Shown here: positions 17,014-26,591 of the stretch, one piece after another | How positions within the stretch are numbered: the first letter of the stretch is position 1 | Layout of the letters: every line of letters begins with the position of its first letter | Assembly: GCF_031127875.1 (NCBI RefSeq) | Contig: NZ_JARXIA010000017.1 | Span: 62,001 to 126,000, forward strand | Direction: 5' to 3' | From: Pelagicoccus sp. SDUM812005 | GTDB taxonomy: Bacteria > Verrucomicrobiota > Verrucomicrobiia > Opitutales > Opitutaceae | DNA: 64,000 bases | The notes under the pieces: generated by a model | Told to the model about the DNA's origin: nothing | The model's database searches: none | The model's input: the letters and a program-made list of their open reading frames with translations, nothing else | Program-made: the position numbers and the translations under genes

Positions 17014-18939
17014 CTAGGTCTCCAAATTCCGCGCCGCGACTTCCTCGCCGAAAGGCGCCTTACGCCCCAGCTCGGAACACAAACGGTTGATCTCGCCCTT
17101 CAGCTCCACCATTCGCATCTCGCGATCGATCGCGATCCCGTTGAACGACTCGATCTGACGCACCTTTTCCTCCAGTTCGTCTCTCGCCTTTTCCGCCTCT
17201 CGCTTGGTAGTCCGCAAGGCCTCCTGGTAAACCTCCGCTTGCGTCCGATCCCGTATCTTCAAAGTAAATACATCGCTATCGCCAATCCTTCCCGCCGTCG
17301 CTTCCATCTCGGAAGGAAAACGCGCTCCCGAACGGCGAACCCCAGACAGTCGTATCGTTTCAAGCTTGTAGTTCTTGGTCCCGATGTGCTCGAGAAGCGT
17401 TTCCAAGGAATCGAAACGCATCTCCGATTCCGTGGCAATGATGTTCCAGATCCACTTCGACTCCAACTCCTCGACCGTGTATCCAAACATCAGTTCAGCC
17501 CCTGGGTTTGCGCTCAGAATTCGTCCCTCCTTGGAGCAAGTAAAGATAGCGTCCTTTGTATCGCGGATCACCATCTCGTTACGAGCCACAGTCTGCTCGA
17601 GCGAATCCAAGACCTCGTTGTACTTTTGGGCAATCTGCCCCACTTCCGTAAACGGTTCCACAGTTACCCGACGCGTCAGGTCGAACTTCTGGGACTGCAG
17701 CTCCATCTCGCGCAGCAAGTCGAGATGCTCCGTGGATACCTTATGCTCCGCCGCGTTCAAGCCCATGACCTCCTGCTCAGGGCTGACTCGCAGTCGAATC
17801 GTCATGCGCAGTCCCGAAAGGAACAGATACGCGGGCAGAAAGCCCACCAACGCGCAAACCACTACGCCCAGAGCCTGGACGCCCAGCTGATCCCAGCGGC
17901 TCACTCCCTCGCCCCACGCGCTGGCGTCCCCTAGCAAAGCCACCGCGAGCGTCCCCCAAATCCCCGCCGCCGTATGCACCGAAAAGGCTCCCACCACATC
18001 GTCCAGCTTCAAGCGCTCGAAAAACCGGTCCGCCGCCATCATCACCAGGGCCCCGACCGCTCCGATCAGGACCGAGCTGCCTGAGGAAACCAAATGGCAA
18101 TTCGCCGTGATCGCCACCAAACCGGCCAACAAGCCATTCGTGATGTATTTGGCGTCCGGATACTTCAGAAATACCAGGCTCGCCAGCAAAGCCGTGACCA
18201 TGCCGCTGGTAGCCGCCAAAATAGTGTGAGTCACCACCAAGGGAACGTCCCCACCCCATGCCAAAGAACTGCCTCCATTGAAACCGATCCAACCGAACGC
18301 CAAAATCAGGGTGCCAAGCAAAGCAGTCGGCAAGCTCTGGCCTGGAATACTCCTCGATCGACCGTCCTGGCCCTCGCCAAAGCGACCAATTCTCGGCCCC
18401 AGCGCCACCACCCCAGCCAAGGCCACCCAACCGCCGATACTGTGCACCACCGAGGATCCGGCGAAGTCGATGAACCCCAGCGACGCTAGCCAACCTGGCT
18501 GGCCGCCCAAGGCCCCGCCCCACGCCCAGTGTCCAAAGATAGGATACACCAGAGCGGATACGAAGACCGATATCAACAAATAGCCCTTGAAGCTCATCCT
18601 CTCCGCTACCGCGCCCGAAACGATCGTCACCGCCGTACCGCAAAACATCGCTTGGAAGAAGAAGAAGGCGACGACCTGAGGCGTGGCCCCTGCCGACTCG
18701 AAGAAAAAGCCGCTGCCGCCAAAAGCCCCTGACCGGGAAAGCCCAAACATCAAGGCGAATCCAAACGCCCAATATACCATTACGGAAATCCCGAAGTCGG
18801 TCAGGTTCTTCACCGCGACATTGATGCTGTTCTTGGTTCTCGTCCAACCGCTCTCCAAGCACAGGAAACCCGCCTGCATCAGCAGGACCAAAGCCGCACA
18901 GATGACGACCCAAAGTAGATCTAAAGATGTTTCGCCCAT
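17014..18939 (-). CDS. Ammonium transporter fused to PAS and coiled-coil sensor segments
   Basis: A 641-residue fusion. Residues 1-385 are a complete Amt/Rh channel: D158 (GFIDFAGSS), twin His H166 (SVVHSIGG) and H322 (SVHTAAG), Phe gate region FFQAMFCGTAV, and GWIGFNGGSS. The usual Amt C-terminal tail (GLNAAEHK) is kept, then a HAMP-like segment (about 415-450), a PAS domain (about 455-570, NPGAELMFGYTVEEL), and a helical coil ending in MVELKGEINRL. There is no kinase, GGDEF or other output domain; the kinase is the next gene, 6 bases on. The start at 18939 is chosen because an upstream ATG at 19032 adds 31 residues without Amt homology. Likely senses ammonium rather than only carrying it. 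Confidence 0.9.
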   Translation of the reverse strand: MGETSLDLLWVVICAALVLLMQAGFLCLESGWTRTKNSINVAVKNLTDFGISVMVYWAFGFALMFGLSRSGAFGGSGFFFESAGATPQVVAFFFFQAMFCGTAVTIVSGAVAERMSFKGYLLISVFVSALVYPIFGHWAWGGALGGQPGWLASLGFIDFAGSSVVHSIGGWVALAGVVALGPRIGRFGEGQDGRSRSIPGQSLPTALLGTLILAFGWIGFNGGSSLAWGGDVPLVVTHTILAATSGMVTALLASLVFLKYPDAKYITNGLLAGLVAITANCHLVSSGSSVLIGAVGALVMMAADRFFERLKLDDVVGAFSVHTAAGIWGTLAVALLGDASAWGEGVSRWDQLGVQALGVVVCALVGFLPAYLFLSGLRMTIRLRVSPEQEVMGLNAAEHKVSTEHLDLLREMELQSQKFDLTRRVTVEPFTEVGQIAQKYNEVLDSLEQTVARNEMVIRDTKDAIFTCSKEGRILSANPGAELMFGYTVEELESKWIWNIIATESEMRFDSLETLLEHIGTKNYKLETIRLSGVRRSGARFPSEMEATAGRIGDSDVFTLKIRDRTQAEVYQEALRTTKREAEKARDELEEKVRQIESFNGIAIDREMRMVELKGEINRLCSELGRKAPFGEEVAARNLET

Positions 18940-19197
18940 AAAAGTTTGAGGTACGCGAAAAAAGGGCGAAAGGATCAACTCTCCTCGATCCCCCTTTTCC
19001 AACGGGTTGAAATATAAAACGGAAGCCAACATCTAGCAGTTCCCGCGCCTCCGCGCTTCCAAACCAAGTAAAAGTCTGGCTAACTTTTCGGCCCAATTGC
19101 ATGAACGAAATTGCTAGGTCTCGTCCGGAAACGCGGCGACGGAAACGCGATTCGAATCGTCTTGGGACCTTAGATTCCCTTCTATAGAGCAACCACC

Positions 19198-20367
19198 ATG
19201 CTTACGCTTTCCAAACTTTCCCACGCTCGCGGCTCCAGCCTCATCCAGGTGGCCTGCGTCGGCATGTTCACCATCTACGAAGTCACCCACATGTCGAACA
19301 AGGGGCTCTCCGGCAGCGCCATCGGCATCCTGCTCGCTATCGAAAACGGGCTGCTACTCGCCTCCGCTCCCCTCTGGGGCTGGCTCGCCGACCGCTTCGC
19401 CTGCTACAAGCAACTGGTCAGCGGCAGCGCCCTCGGGCTCGCCTTCGCCCTCTACTGGCTCTCCCGCTCGGAAACCATCGCGGACTTCGCCATCTACGTT
19501 TGCCTGCGCGGCCTCCTGCTCACCGCCATGTCCAGCACCATGACCGCCCTGGCGATGTCAAACCTCGCCTCGAACTCCCCGGGCCGAGGCTTCAGCGCCT
19601 ATCGCATCTTCGGCTCCATCGGCTTCATGTCCGGCTCCTTTCTCTTCCCCATCATCTTCCAAAAGATCGAACACATCCTCATCGCCGGCGCCTGCCTGCT
19701 CCCCCTCTCCCTCTACTTCGTGCTCCAACTCGAGAACCCGCCACGGCGCGACCAGGGCCAAAACGGGGAAGCGAAATCGCCCATCCCCGCCGCGGCTTGG
19801 ATCTTCCTCGCGGCCCACTTCATCATTTCCATCACCGAGCCGGGCAACCTCGGCTTCCTCAACGACTACGTGCGCGAGCTCGGAGGGTCCCCCAAGCTGA
19901 TGGGCTGGTACTCGGCCCTCACCGGCTTGATCGCCCTCGTATCGCTCCCCGCCATGGGACGCTGGGTCGACGCTCGCGGACTCTACTGGGTCCTCGGCCT
20001 GGGCTTCTTCTCCCAAGCCATCCGTCCCTTCGTCATCTCCAGCCTCAGCGACCCGAACTGGCTCTGGCTCTCCCACCTCTGCCATGCCTTCGGCTGGGCC
20101 GGCCGCGAGGTCGGGGCCCTCATCCTCATGATCTCCCTCCTGGGAACTCAGAGACGGGCCACCGCAGTCTCGCTCATCGTAGCCATCCGCATGGCGGGAA
20201 CCATGGTCGGCTCCTACCTGATGGGAACCTGGGCAGACCGCTACGGCTACCCGGAAATGTTTCAACGCATCTCCCTCATCGCCCTCGCCAGCCTGCCCCT
20301 GCTCTTCCTCGCCTTCAGAGCAGCGAGGAAGAAGCCGGCCGCAGCGAGCGCTGCCCCCTCAGCCTAG
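19198..20367 (+). CDS. MFS transporter, LacY/nucleoside-symporter-like
   Basis: A 389-residue major facilitator with twelve hydrophobic segments, of the MFS_1-like group that includes phenyl-propionate and sugar:H+ symporters. The loop 2-3 motif appears as GWLADRFACYKQL and the mid-protein charged loop (NPPRRDQGQNGE) separates the two halves; GRWVDARG is the second-half counterpart. The substrate cannot be read. It diverges from the Amt operon across a 258-base gap where I see no further gene, and converges with the GH2 gene 3 bases from its stop, so it might serve the polysaccharide operon, but on the other strand. Function is inferred at family level only. Confidence 0.88.
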   Translation: MLTLSKLSHARGSSLIQVACVGMFTIYEVTHMSNKGLSGSAIGILLAIENGLLLASAPLWGWLADRFACYKQLVSGSALGLAFALYWLSRSETIADFAIYVCLRGLLLTAMSSTMTALAMSNLASNSPGRGFSAYRIFGSIGFMSGSFLFPIIFQKIEHILIAGACLLPLSLYFVLQLENPPRRDQGQNGEAKSPIPAAAWIFLAAHFIISITEPGNLGFLNDYVRELGGSPKLMGWYSALTGLIALVSLPAMGRWVDARGLYWVLGLGFFSQAIRPFVISSLSDPNWLWLSHLCHAFGWAGREVGALILMISLLGTQRRATAVSLIVAIRMAGTMVGSYLMGTWADRYGYPEMFQRISLIALASLPLLFLAFRAARKKPAAASAAPSA

Positions 20368-20370
20368 CGG

Positions 20371-23300
20371 CTAGGGGAGCTTGGCGGAAACAGGGCGTAT
20401 GTTCAAAGCGGATACCTTAACCTTGGCCCGCTTCGGCAGCGCTCCTTCGATCTTGAGGTCGACCGCGATCGACTCGCCGGCATGCAGCCCCGACGGAGCC
20501 GCCTCGTCGAAAGTGAAACGGGCCGTGCCTTCGTTCTCCACGTCCAGAACTAAGAAAGCCGCGGATACCTTGCCCACATTGCTTACCGTTACCGTGTAGC
20601 CGGATTTGCTCTTCTCAGCCGAAACCTTGAGCTTGGCGCGGGGGCCTTGGCTGATCGGCGTGAAGAACTCCATCTTGCGGTTGTAGCTGCCAATCTTCTT
20701 CTGCAGGGCCTTCGGAGTCGCTTCGCGGATGTAGATCATCTCCGACAGCCCAAAGCGCTTATCGGTCTTATCCGCAATCCGCTGACCGGAAAGGCGGATT
20801 TCCAATACGTTTCCGGATTCGCGTATCAGCTTCTTGGACACGGAATAGTGGCGACTCGTAAAGGTCGGCCACTTCAAGGGGTCCGCCTCGTAGTTGCGTT
20901 CCTTGGACGGATCGATACTGCCGCTGCCCACATTCTTGCCATTGAGATAGACGCTGTCTTCCGCCGTCATCCCCGGCAAGAACAGCTCCAAAGCCTTGCC
21001 CTTCAAGGAGGCGTCGAGGTCGAAAGTCTTGGTGTAAACCGCGTCGAGCTCGTGGCTGGACGCGGACTTCATCTCCTTGTCCTGCTCCGTCGGCTCGTCC
21101 ACGATCTCCGCCAACGTATAGTAGTGCGGGGCGCTGACCACGCTCTTCTTGCCGATATAGTCGAGCTGCAAGTTCTCGCCGAGAGCCTGCCCCGTCTTGA
21201 AACGGTCGTCCGGAGAGATGGCGACGTAGTAGGTGTTGCGATGCGCCACCTTCTTGCCCTGCTTGGTCTCGAGGGCTAAGTAGAGGGCCTTTTCCGCGAG
21301 CTCCTCGGGAATCACCAGGTCTAGCTTGCCCAACAAGCTTCGGTCGTCGGGCCCGATCTTCGTCGAACGAGACTCCTGATGCAGCAAGGTCCCATCGTAC
21401 GAGATCACCTTGATGTCCAAAGAAATGGATACAGCTTTGTGCGTGTCGTTCACCGCGTATAGTTCCGGAGCCAGTTTCTCGCCTGGATGGTAAACGAAGC
21501 GCTCGAAATCAGCCAAGGCGATCACCGGCTTGCACGCGTTCTTGTACCAGTAGTAGACCGATTTCGGCTGCCCGTACCAATCCACATGCTCGCGGTGGAA
21601 AGAAGGCCACGACGCATTGATCTGCCAGGTCCAACATCCGGAGCTCTCGTACTTGTTCGAACGGGCATGCTCCATGTTCATCCGGCTGTCGATACAGTGG
21701 AAGACCGACGAATGAAGCAGCTCCGCTTCCCATGTATCCGCTTTTCCGAACGGCTTCGTCACATTTTCCCATTCGGGCCGCTGGGCGTGGTGGTTCTGAT
21801 ACACCTCCCAATCGATCGGCCAAAGCGACTTCTCCGGCACGAACTTCTTGATGTTCGCTGGACGCGTCGGAGAACGCCCCACCGCGCACTCGGAACGCAG
21901 CAGCACCAGCCGCTTGCGGCCGGGCAGCAAATCCCGGTACTTGTTCGTCGTACGGTGAGGAGTGGATACAAGACCGCCATGGCGGTCGCCGCGATACGGC
22001 GAACCGCGGCGGAACTCCCGCGTGCCGTCGAGACGGTCGACCAACTGGTGGATCAAGTCGATGATGGGACGATTTTCGTGGTTGTCGGGATTGAACTCGT
22101 TGCCGCCACCCCAAAGGCCAATCGAGCTCCGCTCCCGCAAGCGCTTAATTTCGCTGGCGGCGTTTTCAAGGAAAGCGTCGTAGTTCATGGCCGGAGCCGA
22201 TCCGCAGGCGAACCAAAACTCCTGCAAGCAAACGATTCCCATCTCGTCGCAACAATCGTAGAAGTGGTCCGACTCCGTGAGCCCTCCGCCCCAGACCCGC
22301 ATGAAAACATAGTGCGCATCGCGGGCCAGCTCCAGCTGGCGGCGCACATGCGGATCGCGATTGCGATACAAGTTATCCACCGGACACCAGTTCGAGCCCT
22401 TCGAGAAAATCCGCAGCCCGTTCACGACCATCGTCCACGGATACGGCTTTCCGACGATCGACCACATACGGTTCGTTTGCCCCGACTCGGCCTGCACCGC
22501 TTCCGCATTCGTGTTTTGGATAAATTCGATTTTGCGAATCCCCTGCTTCCGGGTACGCGTGTCGCACAGCTCGCCGTCCACCAGCAAGCGGGCCTCTACC
22601 GTGTATAGCGGCTGCTTGCCATACCCATTTGGATACCAAAGCTCTGGCTTATCCAGCTCGATCGAAAGGCTGACGCCATTGCTTCCGCTCTTGCGTATCT
22701 TCTTTACGGATACCTTCTTTCGAAGCTTGGTCTTTTTGGGACCGGTCACGACCAGTTCGACCTCAGCGTCGAGCGCCGCGCCAGTCAGGTTCTTCAATTC
22801 CCCGGTGAAGCTAAAGGTCGCCGTCTTGAAGTCATCGGAAAGAACGGAATCGATTCGCGTATCCTCGAAGCGCGCCCCCGACATCCACTCCAGCTCCACT
22901 GGACGCCAGATCCCAACCGCAATCATATGCGGCGACCAATTCCATCCGTACGCAAACTGCGGCGTGGGGCCTTGGGTACGGATGTGAGCGGAGCTGTTCT
23001 GGAAGCCGCGCGGATCCGGCTGCGTGCCGTCTTCCCAGGCTCGCTCCTGGGAACGTACGCGAATGGCGAGGCGATTCCCCTGCTTGCGGACCAAGGTGGG
23101 ATCGAGATCGATCTGCTTGTTGAGGAAGCTTCCTTCCCAACGGCCGATCTGCACGTCGTTCAGCCATGCGTCCGCCCGGTAGTTCACCCCGTGCAAGCTC
23201 AAGCGGTACACTCCGCCCTCCTCCGGCAAGTCCAAGTCCTTGATGTACCACCACTCCTTCTTCTCCATCCAAAGGATGTCGCGGCTGTTCATGCCCACAT

Positions 23301-23484
23301 AAGGATCCTCGATCCTGCCGGCCTCCAGATACGCTGCCGGAGCGGTTACCGGCAAGCTCACCTCGATCGCGTCCTTCGGCTGGTATCCACGCTGGTAGGC
23401 GCGACCCGCGTTGCCGAAAAGCCCCATGTCCAAGTCATGGGAGAACAGTTGCCAATTTGAGGAAATATCGATTTTCTTATACAT
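20371..23484 (-). CDS. Glycoside hydrolase family 2 enzyme, beta-mannosidase-like
   Basis: A 1037-residue GH2 enzyme of the beta-mannosidase/exo-glucosaminidase branch. The sugar-binding domain, immunoglobulin-like domain (WNWSPHMIAVGIWRPVELEW) and TIM barrel are all present. VFMRVWGGGLTESDHFYD and GLWGGGNEFNPDN place the acid/base Glu in GGNE; the nucleophile candidate is the Glu in VLLRSECAVG. NASWPSFHREHVDWYGQPKS is the typical barrel end, followed by further beta domains. I see no signal peptide, unlike most extracellular GH2 enzymes here, so it may work on imported oligosaccharides. Transcribed with the heparinase-like gene, 34 bases upstream. The exact glycoside is not determined. Confidence 0.88.
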   Translation of the reverse strand: MYKKIDISSNWQLFSHDLDMGLFGNAGRAYQRGYQPKDAIEVSLPVTAPAAYLEAGRIEDPYVGMNSRDILWMEKKEWWYIKDLDLPEEGGVYRLSLHGVNYRADAWLNDVQIGRWEGSFLNKQIDLDPTLVRKQGNRLAIRVRSQERAWEDGTQPDPRGFQNSSAHIRTQGPTPQFAYGWNWSPHMIAVGIWRPVELEWMSGARFEDTRIDSVLSDDFKTATFSFTGELKNLTGAALDAEVELVVTGPKKTKLRKKVSVKKIRKSGSNGVSLSIELDKPELWYPNGYGKQPLYTVEARLLVDGELCDTRTRKQGIRKIEFIQNTNAEAVQAESGQTNRMWSIVGKPYPWTMVVNGLRIFSKGSNWCPVDNLYRNRDPHVRRQLELARDAHYVFMRVWGGGLTESDHFYDCCDEMGIVCLQEFWFACGSAPAMNYDAFLENAASEIKRLRERSSIGLWGGGNEFNPDNHENRPIIDLIHQLVDRLDGTREFRRGSPYRGDRHGGLVSTPHRTTNKYRDLLPGRKRLVLLRSECAVGRSPTRPANIKKFVPEKSLWPIDWEVYQNHHAQRPEWENVTKPFGKADTWEAELLHSSVFHCIDSRMNMEHARSNKYESSGCWTWQINASWPSFHREHVDWYGQPKSVYYWYKNACKPVIALADFERFVYHPGEKLAPELYAVNDTHKAVSISLDIKVISYDGTLLHQESRSTKIGPDDRSLLGKLDLVIPEELAEKALYLALETKQGKKVAHRNTYYVAISPDDRFKTGQALGENLQLDYIGKKSVVSAPHYYTLAEIVDEPTEQDKEMKSASSHELDAVYTKTFDLDASLKGKALELFLPGMTAEDSVYLNGKNVGSGSIDPSKERNYEADPLKWPTFTSRHYSVSKKLIRESGNVLEIRLSGQRIADKTDKRFGLSEMIYIREATPKALQKKIGSYNRKMEFFTPISQGPRAKLKVSAEKSKSGYTVTVSNVGKVSAAFLVLDVENEGTARFTFDEAAPSGLHAGESIAVDLKIEGALPKRAKVKVSALNIRPVSAKLP

Positions 23485-23518
23485 CGTTCGGACTCGTAGA
23501 GAGGGGGTTGAAATTAAA

Positions 23519-25492
23519 CTAGACGAGGGACCACAAGGAGTCGTCCGACGTGTCTATGGAATACAGCTTGTCGCCGATCTCAACTCGGTAGCAATTGTCT
23601 TCAAAAGTGAATACAGGAACTCGTTCCACCGATCCAGAGACCGGCAGCAGCAAGGTATGGAAGACGATCTCGCCCTTCGCTTCCTGAGTGAAACGAAGCT
23701 CCGGAGCGGGACGGATAACGTCGTAGTACGGGCAATGCCAACCTGCGATGAACGGTTCCTTCTGCCCCTCGTAGCTTTGGGCAGAAACCGGGCTCCCGCC
23801 AATCGTCTTCACGATCAAGTTGACGTCTTCGAAACCGGTTGCCCAGGCGGGATTGTCCGCCGCTTCGACCGGCGCAATCGCCCCGTCGTAGAAATGCCAC
23901 AGCTGCTCCGCCTTCTCCACGCCTTCCCCCGCGATCGTATCCCGCACGATCCAGAAATGCGGCTTGGCGAAAAAGACCTGTCGGCGATGACTGGCTCCCG
24001 GCAAGCGATTGACCATCAGGGTCGACAAACCCCGCTCCCGAAAGAGCTTCTCGTCGCGCCCCGGCCCTTCTTCGCCAAACCCGGCGTCGAAGATTCCGTC
24101 CGCGTAGTCGAAGTCCTTCCCCGACACCATCGTACCGCGAGCGTCGCCAAACACTTGTTCGTACCCATTAACCAATACGCAATTGTAGGAAGGCGTGTTC
24201 TTGAAATACTTGGCCAAGCCCATCCACTCCGCATCGGGGTCCGAAGTCGTATAGCGCCACTTTCCGCCATTGACCAGGAAGTGCCGCCCCTTCGCGTAAA
24301 CTTCGATGGAGAGCTGGTCCTGGTTCATGTGATTGTCGCCCCAGTCTCCCATGTCGAAGTATAAATAATTCGAATACGGCATCCATCCGTCCCGCATGAT
24401 CGCGATCCGAGAATCGGGATAGAAATAGGAAGTGCGATCGGGCTCCTCCCCCTTCTTTCCCTCAGAAAGGAAGTAGCCGATCTCCTGAATCCCGAAAAGC
24501 TTGTAGATGCGCTCCAACTGCTCGCGGCGATTGATCCGCGTGTTCGAGTCGTTGCTGATGGGCGTCGAGAAGTTCGGCTTGTCCTGGTACAACTCGGCGT
24601 AGCTGTTCTTGATCAAGCGTTCCGCGTAACGGGGAGGAAAAATGTCCTCCAAACCGTTCTGCAAAGCCACCTCGTAAAAGGTGAAAAAGCTCCGCATCGC
24701 CACCCAATGGTAGCCGCCGGACATTTCCTTGGAATAGCCGTCCGGATTGAAAAGGTCGCTCCACATGTCGTCGAGGAAGGACACCGCATAGCTGATCCAG
24801 TCCTCGCACTCCTTGAACTCCTGATAGAAGATGGCGATGATTCCCACCGCCGCAACCTCCAGCGTTGCGTGGTTCCCCGTCTTCCAATGCTCCTTGCGCA
24901 AGAAGACCGCGTGCTCGTGCACCGACAACAGGATCGTCGCCCAAGCCTCCGGGGTCATAGCCGGCGACATTATCACCTTAGCCAAGGCTTCCGGCCAAGT
25001 TTCCGCCGCCCGCCCCGCCGCTTCGAACGGTCGCCACGTCGACTTCTTGTATTCCAAATAGGGCTTCCCTTCCGGCTCGAAGGGCGGAACATTCTCTATG
25101 TAATGAAGCATGTGCTCGATCACCGCCTCCGCATACTTCTCGTCTCCAGTTTTCCGATACTCCTCCGCCAGCAACATGAAGTAACCGTGCCGCACCAAGC
25201 CGCCGTTCCACTCGAGGTCGCCCGTGGCCGTAGCGTACCAGTCCAAGCCAGCCGACATGTCCACCGTCCCCTCGCCCAAATGGAAGACCTTGGCCACGAA
25301 CTTGTCCGCCTCGCCCGGCAAGTCATGATGGTAGATCGGCCCCACCTCTTCCTGATGGTAGGCGCCCACCCGGCGGGGAAGCGCCTCGCGGTAAAAGGCC
25401 AGGCAGGCCTCCAGTGACTCGAACGGGCTCTCCACGATGGAATTGAGCCGCGCTAGCAGAACATGCGTGTCCGGGGCAGATGGTGTCTTCAT
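23519..25492 (-). CDS. Heparinase II/III-like polysaccharide lyase
   Basis: A 657-residue protein with the alpha-helical toroid followed by a beta-sandwich, as in heparinase II/III and related alginate or oligosaccharide lyases. Conserved pieces include TGNHATLEVAAVG (Asn-His pair), MSGGYHWVAMRSF (Tyr-His), and in the beta part DWGDNHMNQDQLSIEVYAKG and FLVNGGKW. I see no signal peptide (MKTPSAPDTHVLL), suggesting a cytoplasmic exo-lyase acting on imported uronic-acid oligomers. It is first in a two-gene operon with the GH2 enzyme, preceded by a perfect palindrome. The uronate it cuts is not known from sequence. Confidence 0.85.
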   Translation of the reverse strand: MKTPSAPDTHVLLARLNSIVESPFESLEACLAFYREALPRRVGAYHQEEVGPIYHHDLPGEADKFVAKVFHLGEGTVDMSAGLDWYATATGDLEWNGGLVRHGYFMLLAEEYRKTGDEKYAEAVIEHMLHYIENVPPFEPEGKPYLEYKKSTWRPFEAAGRAAETWPEALAKVIMSPAMTPEAWATILLSVHEHAVFLRKEHWKTGNHATLEVAAVGIIAIFYQEFKECEDWISYAVSFLDDMWSDLFNPDGYSKEMSGGYHWVAMRSFFTFYEVALQNGLEDIFPPRYAERLIKNSYAELYQDKPNFSTPISNDSNTRINRREQLERIYKLFGIQEIGYFLSEGKKGEEPDRTSYFYPDSRIAIMRDGWMPYSNYLYFDMGDWGDNHMNQDQLSIEVYAKGRHFLVNGGKWRYTTSDPDAEWMGLAKYFKNTPSYNCVLVNGYEQVFGDARGTMVSGKDFDYADGIFDAGFGEEGPGRDEKLFRERGLSTLMVNRLPGASHRRQVFFAKPHFWIVRDTIAGEGVEKAEQLWHFYDGAIAPVEAADNPAWATGFEDVNLIVKTIGGSPVSAQSYEGQKEPFIAGWHCPYYDVIRPAPELRFTQEAKGEIVFHTLLLPVSGSVERVPVFTFEDNCYRVEIGDKLYSIDTSDDSLWSLV

Positions 25493-25530
25493 GCGAATCG
25501 GTCGATAGGGGTGTTAAATATAAAATGAAA

Positions 25531-25544
25531 CTTATAATTATAAG
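25531..25544. promoter_or_regulatory. 14-bp perfect palindrome upstream of lyase operon
   Basis: CTTATAATTATAAG reads the same on both strands and lies 39 bases before the lyase ATG, in an A+T-rich island within GC-rich DNA. On the minus strand TATAAT is embedded in it and could serve as a -10 element. It is the likely promoter/operator region of the lyase-GH2 operon; no regulator is encoded next to it. Confidence 0.45.
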
Positions 25545-25630
25545 CTCGAGGCTTTGTCGAGCCTTACCTCTCTCCCTAGCGAACGGAAGCGTCAGCTAAA
25601 AGCGCCCTAAGCCGCTGGCAGCAAGCAGCT

Positions 25631-26455
25631 TCAGCCGTATTCCGGCCAGCGATCCGGCACCAAAAAAACGACGCCTTCGCTCTCTCCTGCCCAAAACAGG
25701 GTGCAACGCTGCTGCCCTTCTCCCAGCAGCGTCCCCACCGGAACGGAGGCCAGGCTCGCCAGCAGTTCCTCCCCCAGCAAGGCCGGCCAAAGGCACTTGG
25801 GAACGAGCTTCACCGCTTCGAGCTCGGGAAACCAGCGACGAAACTCGCTCACCCTCAGCCACTTCGCCCGGCGCGCGGAAGCGCGAACCTTCGGAGGCGC
25901 CGACAGCCGCGCCTCTCCCATCGGATCGAAGATGAATCCATAAACGCGTTGGCAAACCGAAACCTCGTCCAGGCCAAAACGCTGTTCGAGCAGGCGGCGG
26001 GCTTCGGGGCGCTTCGCCAAGCGCAGCTGCCGTTCCCTCATCCGCTCGAGCTTGTTGATCCAATTATCCCGCGGGTCGGGCCCCGGATAGCGCTCGCTTC
26101 CGTCCTCTTCCCAAACCGAAAGGTAAAACTTGACCGCGAGCTCCAGCTGGAAGCTCCACCCGCTCTCCCGGTCCTTCACCAAGAAATCCATTTCTCCCAA
26201 AGTCTGTCCCCCTTCCCCTTGCACCTGCAGGTTCTTGGCAAGCAATTCCCATCGCTCGCTCCCCTCGATCAACAACGCCAGCGCATCCTCGTACAAATGC
26301 CCGAGCTTCTGCTCGAAGTTCAAAGCGGGCGACCTCCCAGCGACCTGCAACTCAGCTTCCCACGCGGGCGCCTCCGGCAAATCCCCCACCAGCAAGGGAG
26401 CCGCGCAAAGGCTTTCCAGCAAAGCCCGCGTATACAATTCCTCGATACAGCTCAT
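25631..26455 (-). CDS. DUF1853 family protein
   Basis: A protein of the uncharacterised DUF1853 family (about 274 aa from the start I prefer). The key family stretch is present: LGHLYEDALALLI, then LLAKNLQVQ and TLGEMDFLVKDRESGW followed by ELAVKFYLSV, which looks like a restriction-endonuclease-type core (E...D..Q/E-L-A-V-K). A nuclease-like fold is plausible but not shown. The frame is open up to 26524; I choose the ATG at 26455 (MSCIEELY) because it matches the family's usual N terminus and has GGA upstream. It lies divergent from the DUF4250 gene. Confidence 0.82.
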   Translation of the reverse strand: MSCIEELYTRALLESLCAAPLLVGDLPEAPAWEAELQVAGRSPALNFEQKLGHLYEDALALLIEGSERWELLAKNLQVQGEGGQTLGEMDFLVKDRESGWSFQLELAVKFYLSVWEEDGSERYPGPDPRDNWINKLERMRERQLRLAKRPEARRLLEQRFGLDEVSVCQRVYGFIFDPMGEARLSAPPKVRASARRAKWLRVSEFRRWFPELEAVKLVPKCLWPALLGEELLASLASVPVGTLLGEGQQRCTLFWAGESEGVVFLVPDRWPEYG

Positions 26456-26591
26456 CGTTCCATCAGCTTTGGCAGCATTCCAAACATGTTCCGCCACCCC
26501 AAGGAAATTCATTCTAGAGCACAAGGCTGGCTAACCGTGGAGCGCATTGACAAACGCCCGCCCCCGCAAAGTACTATCAAGCCCGAGAAAC

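Noticed and set aside
19140-19160. GATTCGAATC resembling a tRNA T-loop
   Set aside because: It is a simple palindrome without an acceptor stem, anticodon arm or CCA-side pairing around it.
17777-19192. A 471-codon open frame overlapping the Amt gene on the same strand
   Set aside because: The Amt frame has all channel residues; this one is Gly/Arg-rich and off-frame.
21500-22200. Suspected frameshift in the GH2 gene
   Set aside because: The stretch between GGNE and the RSEC motif looked odd, but it reads through in one frame to the expected barrel-end motif, so no break is supported.
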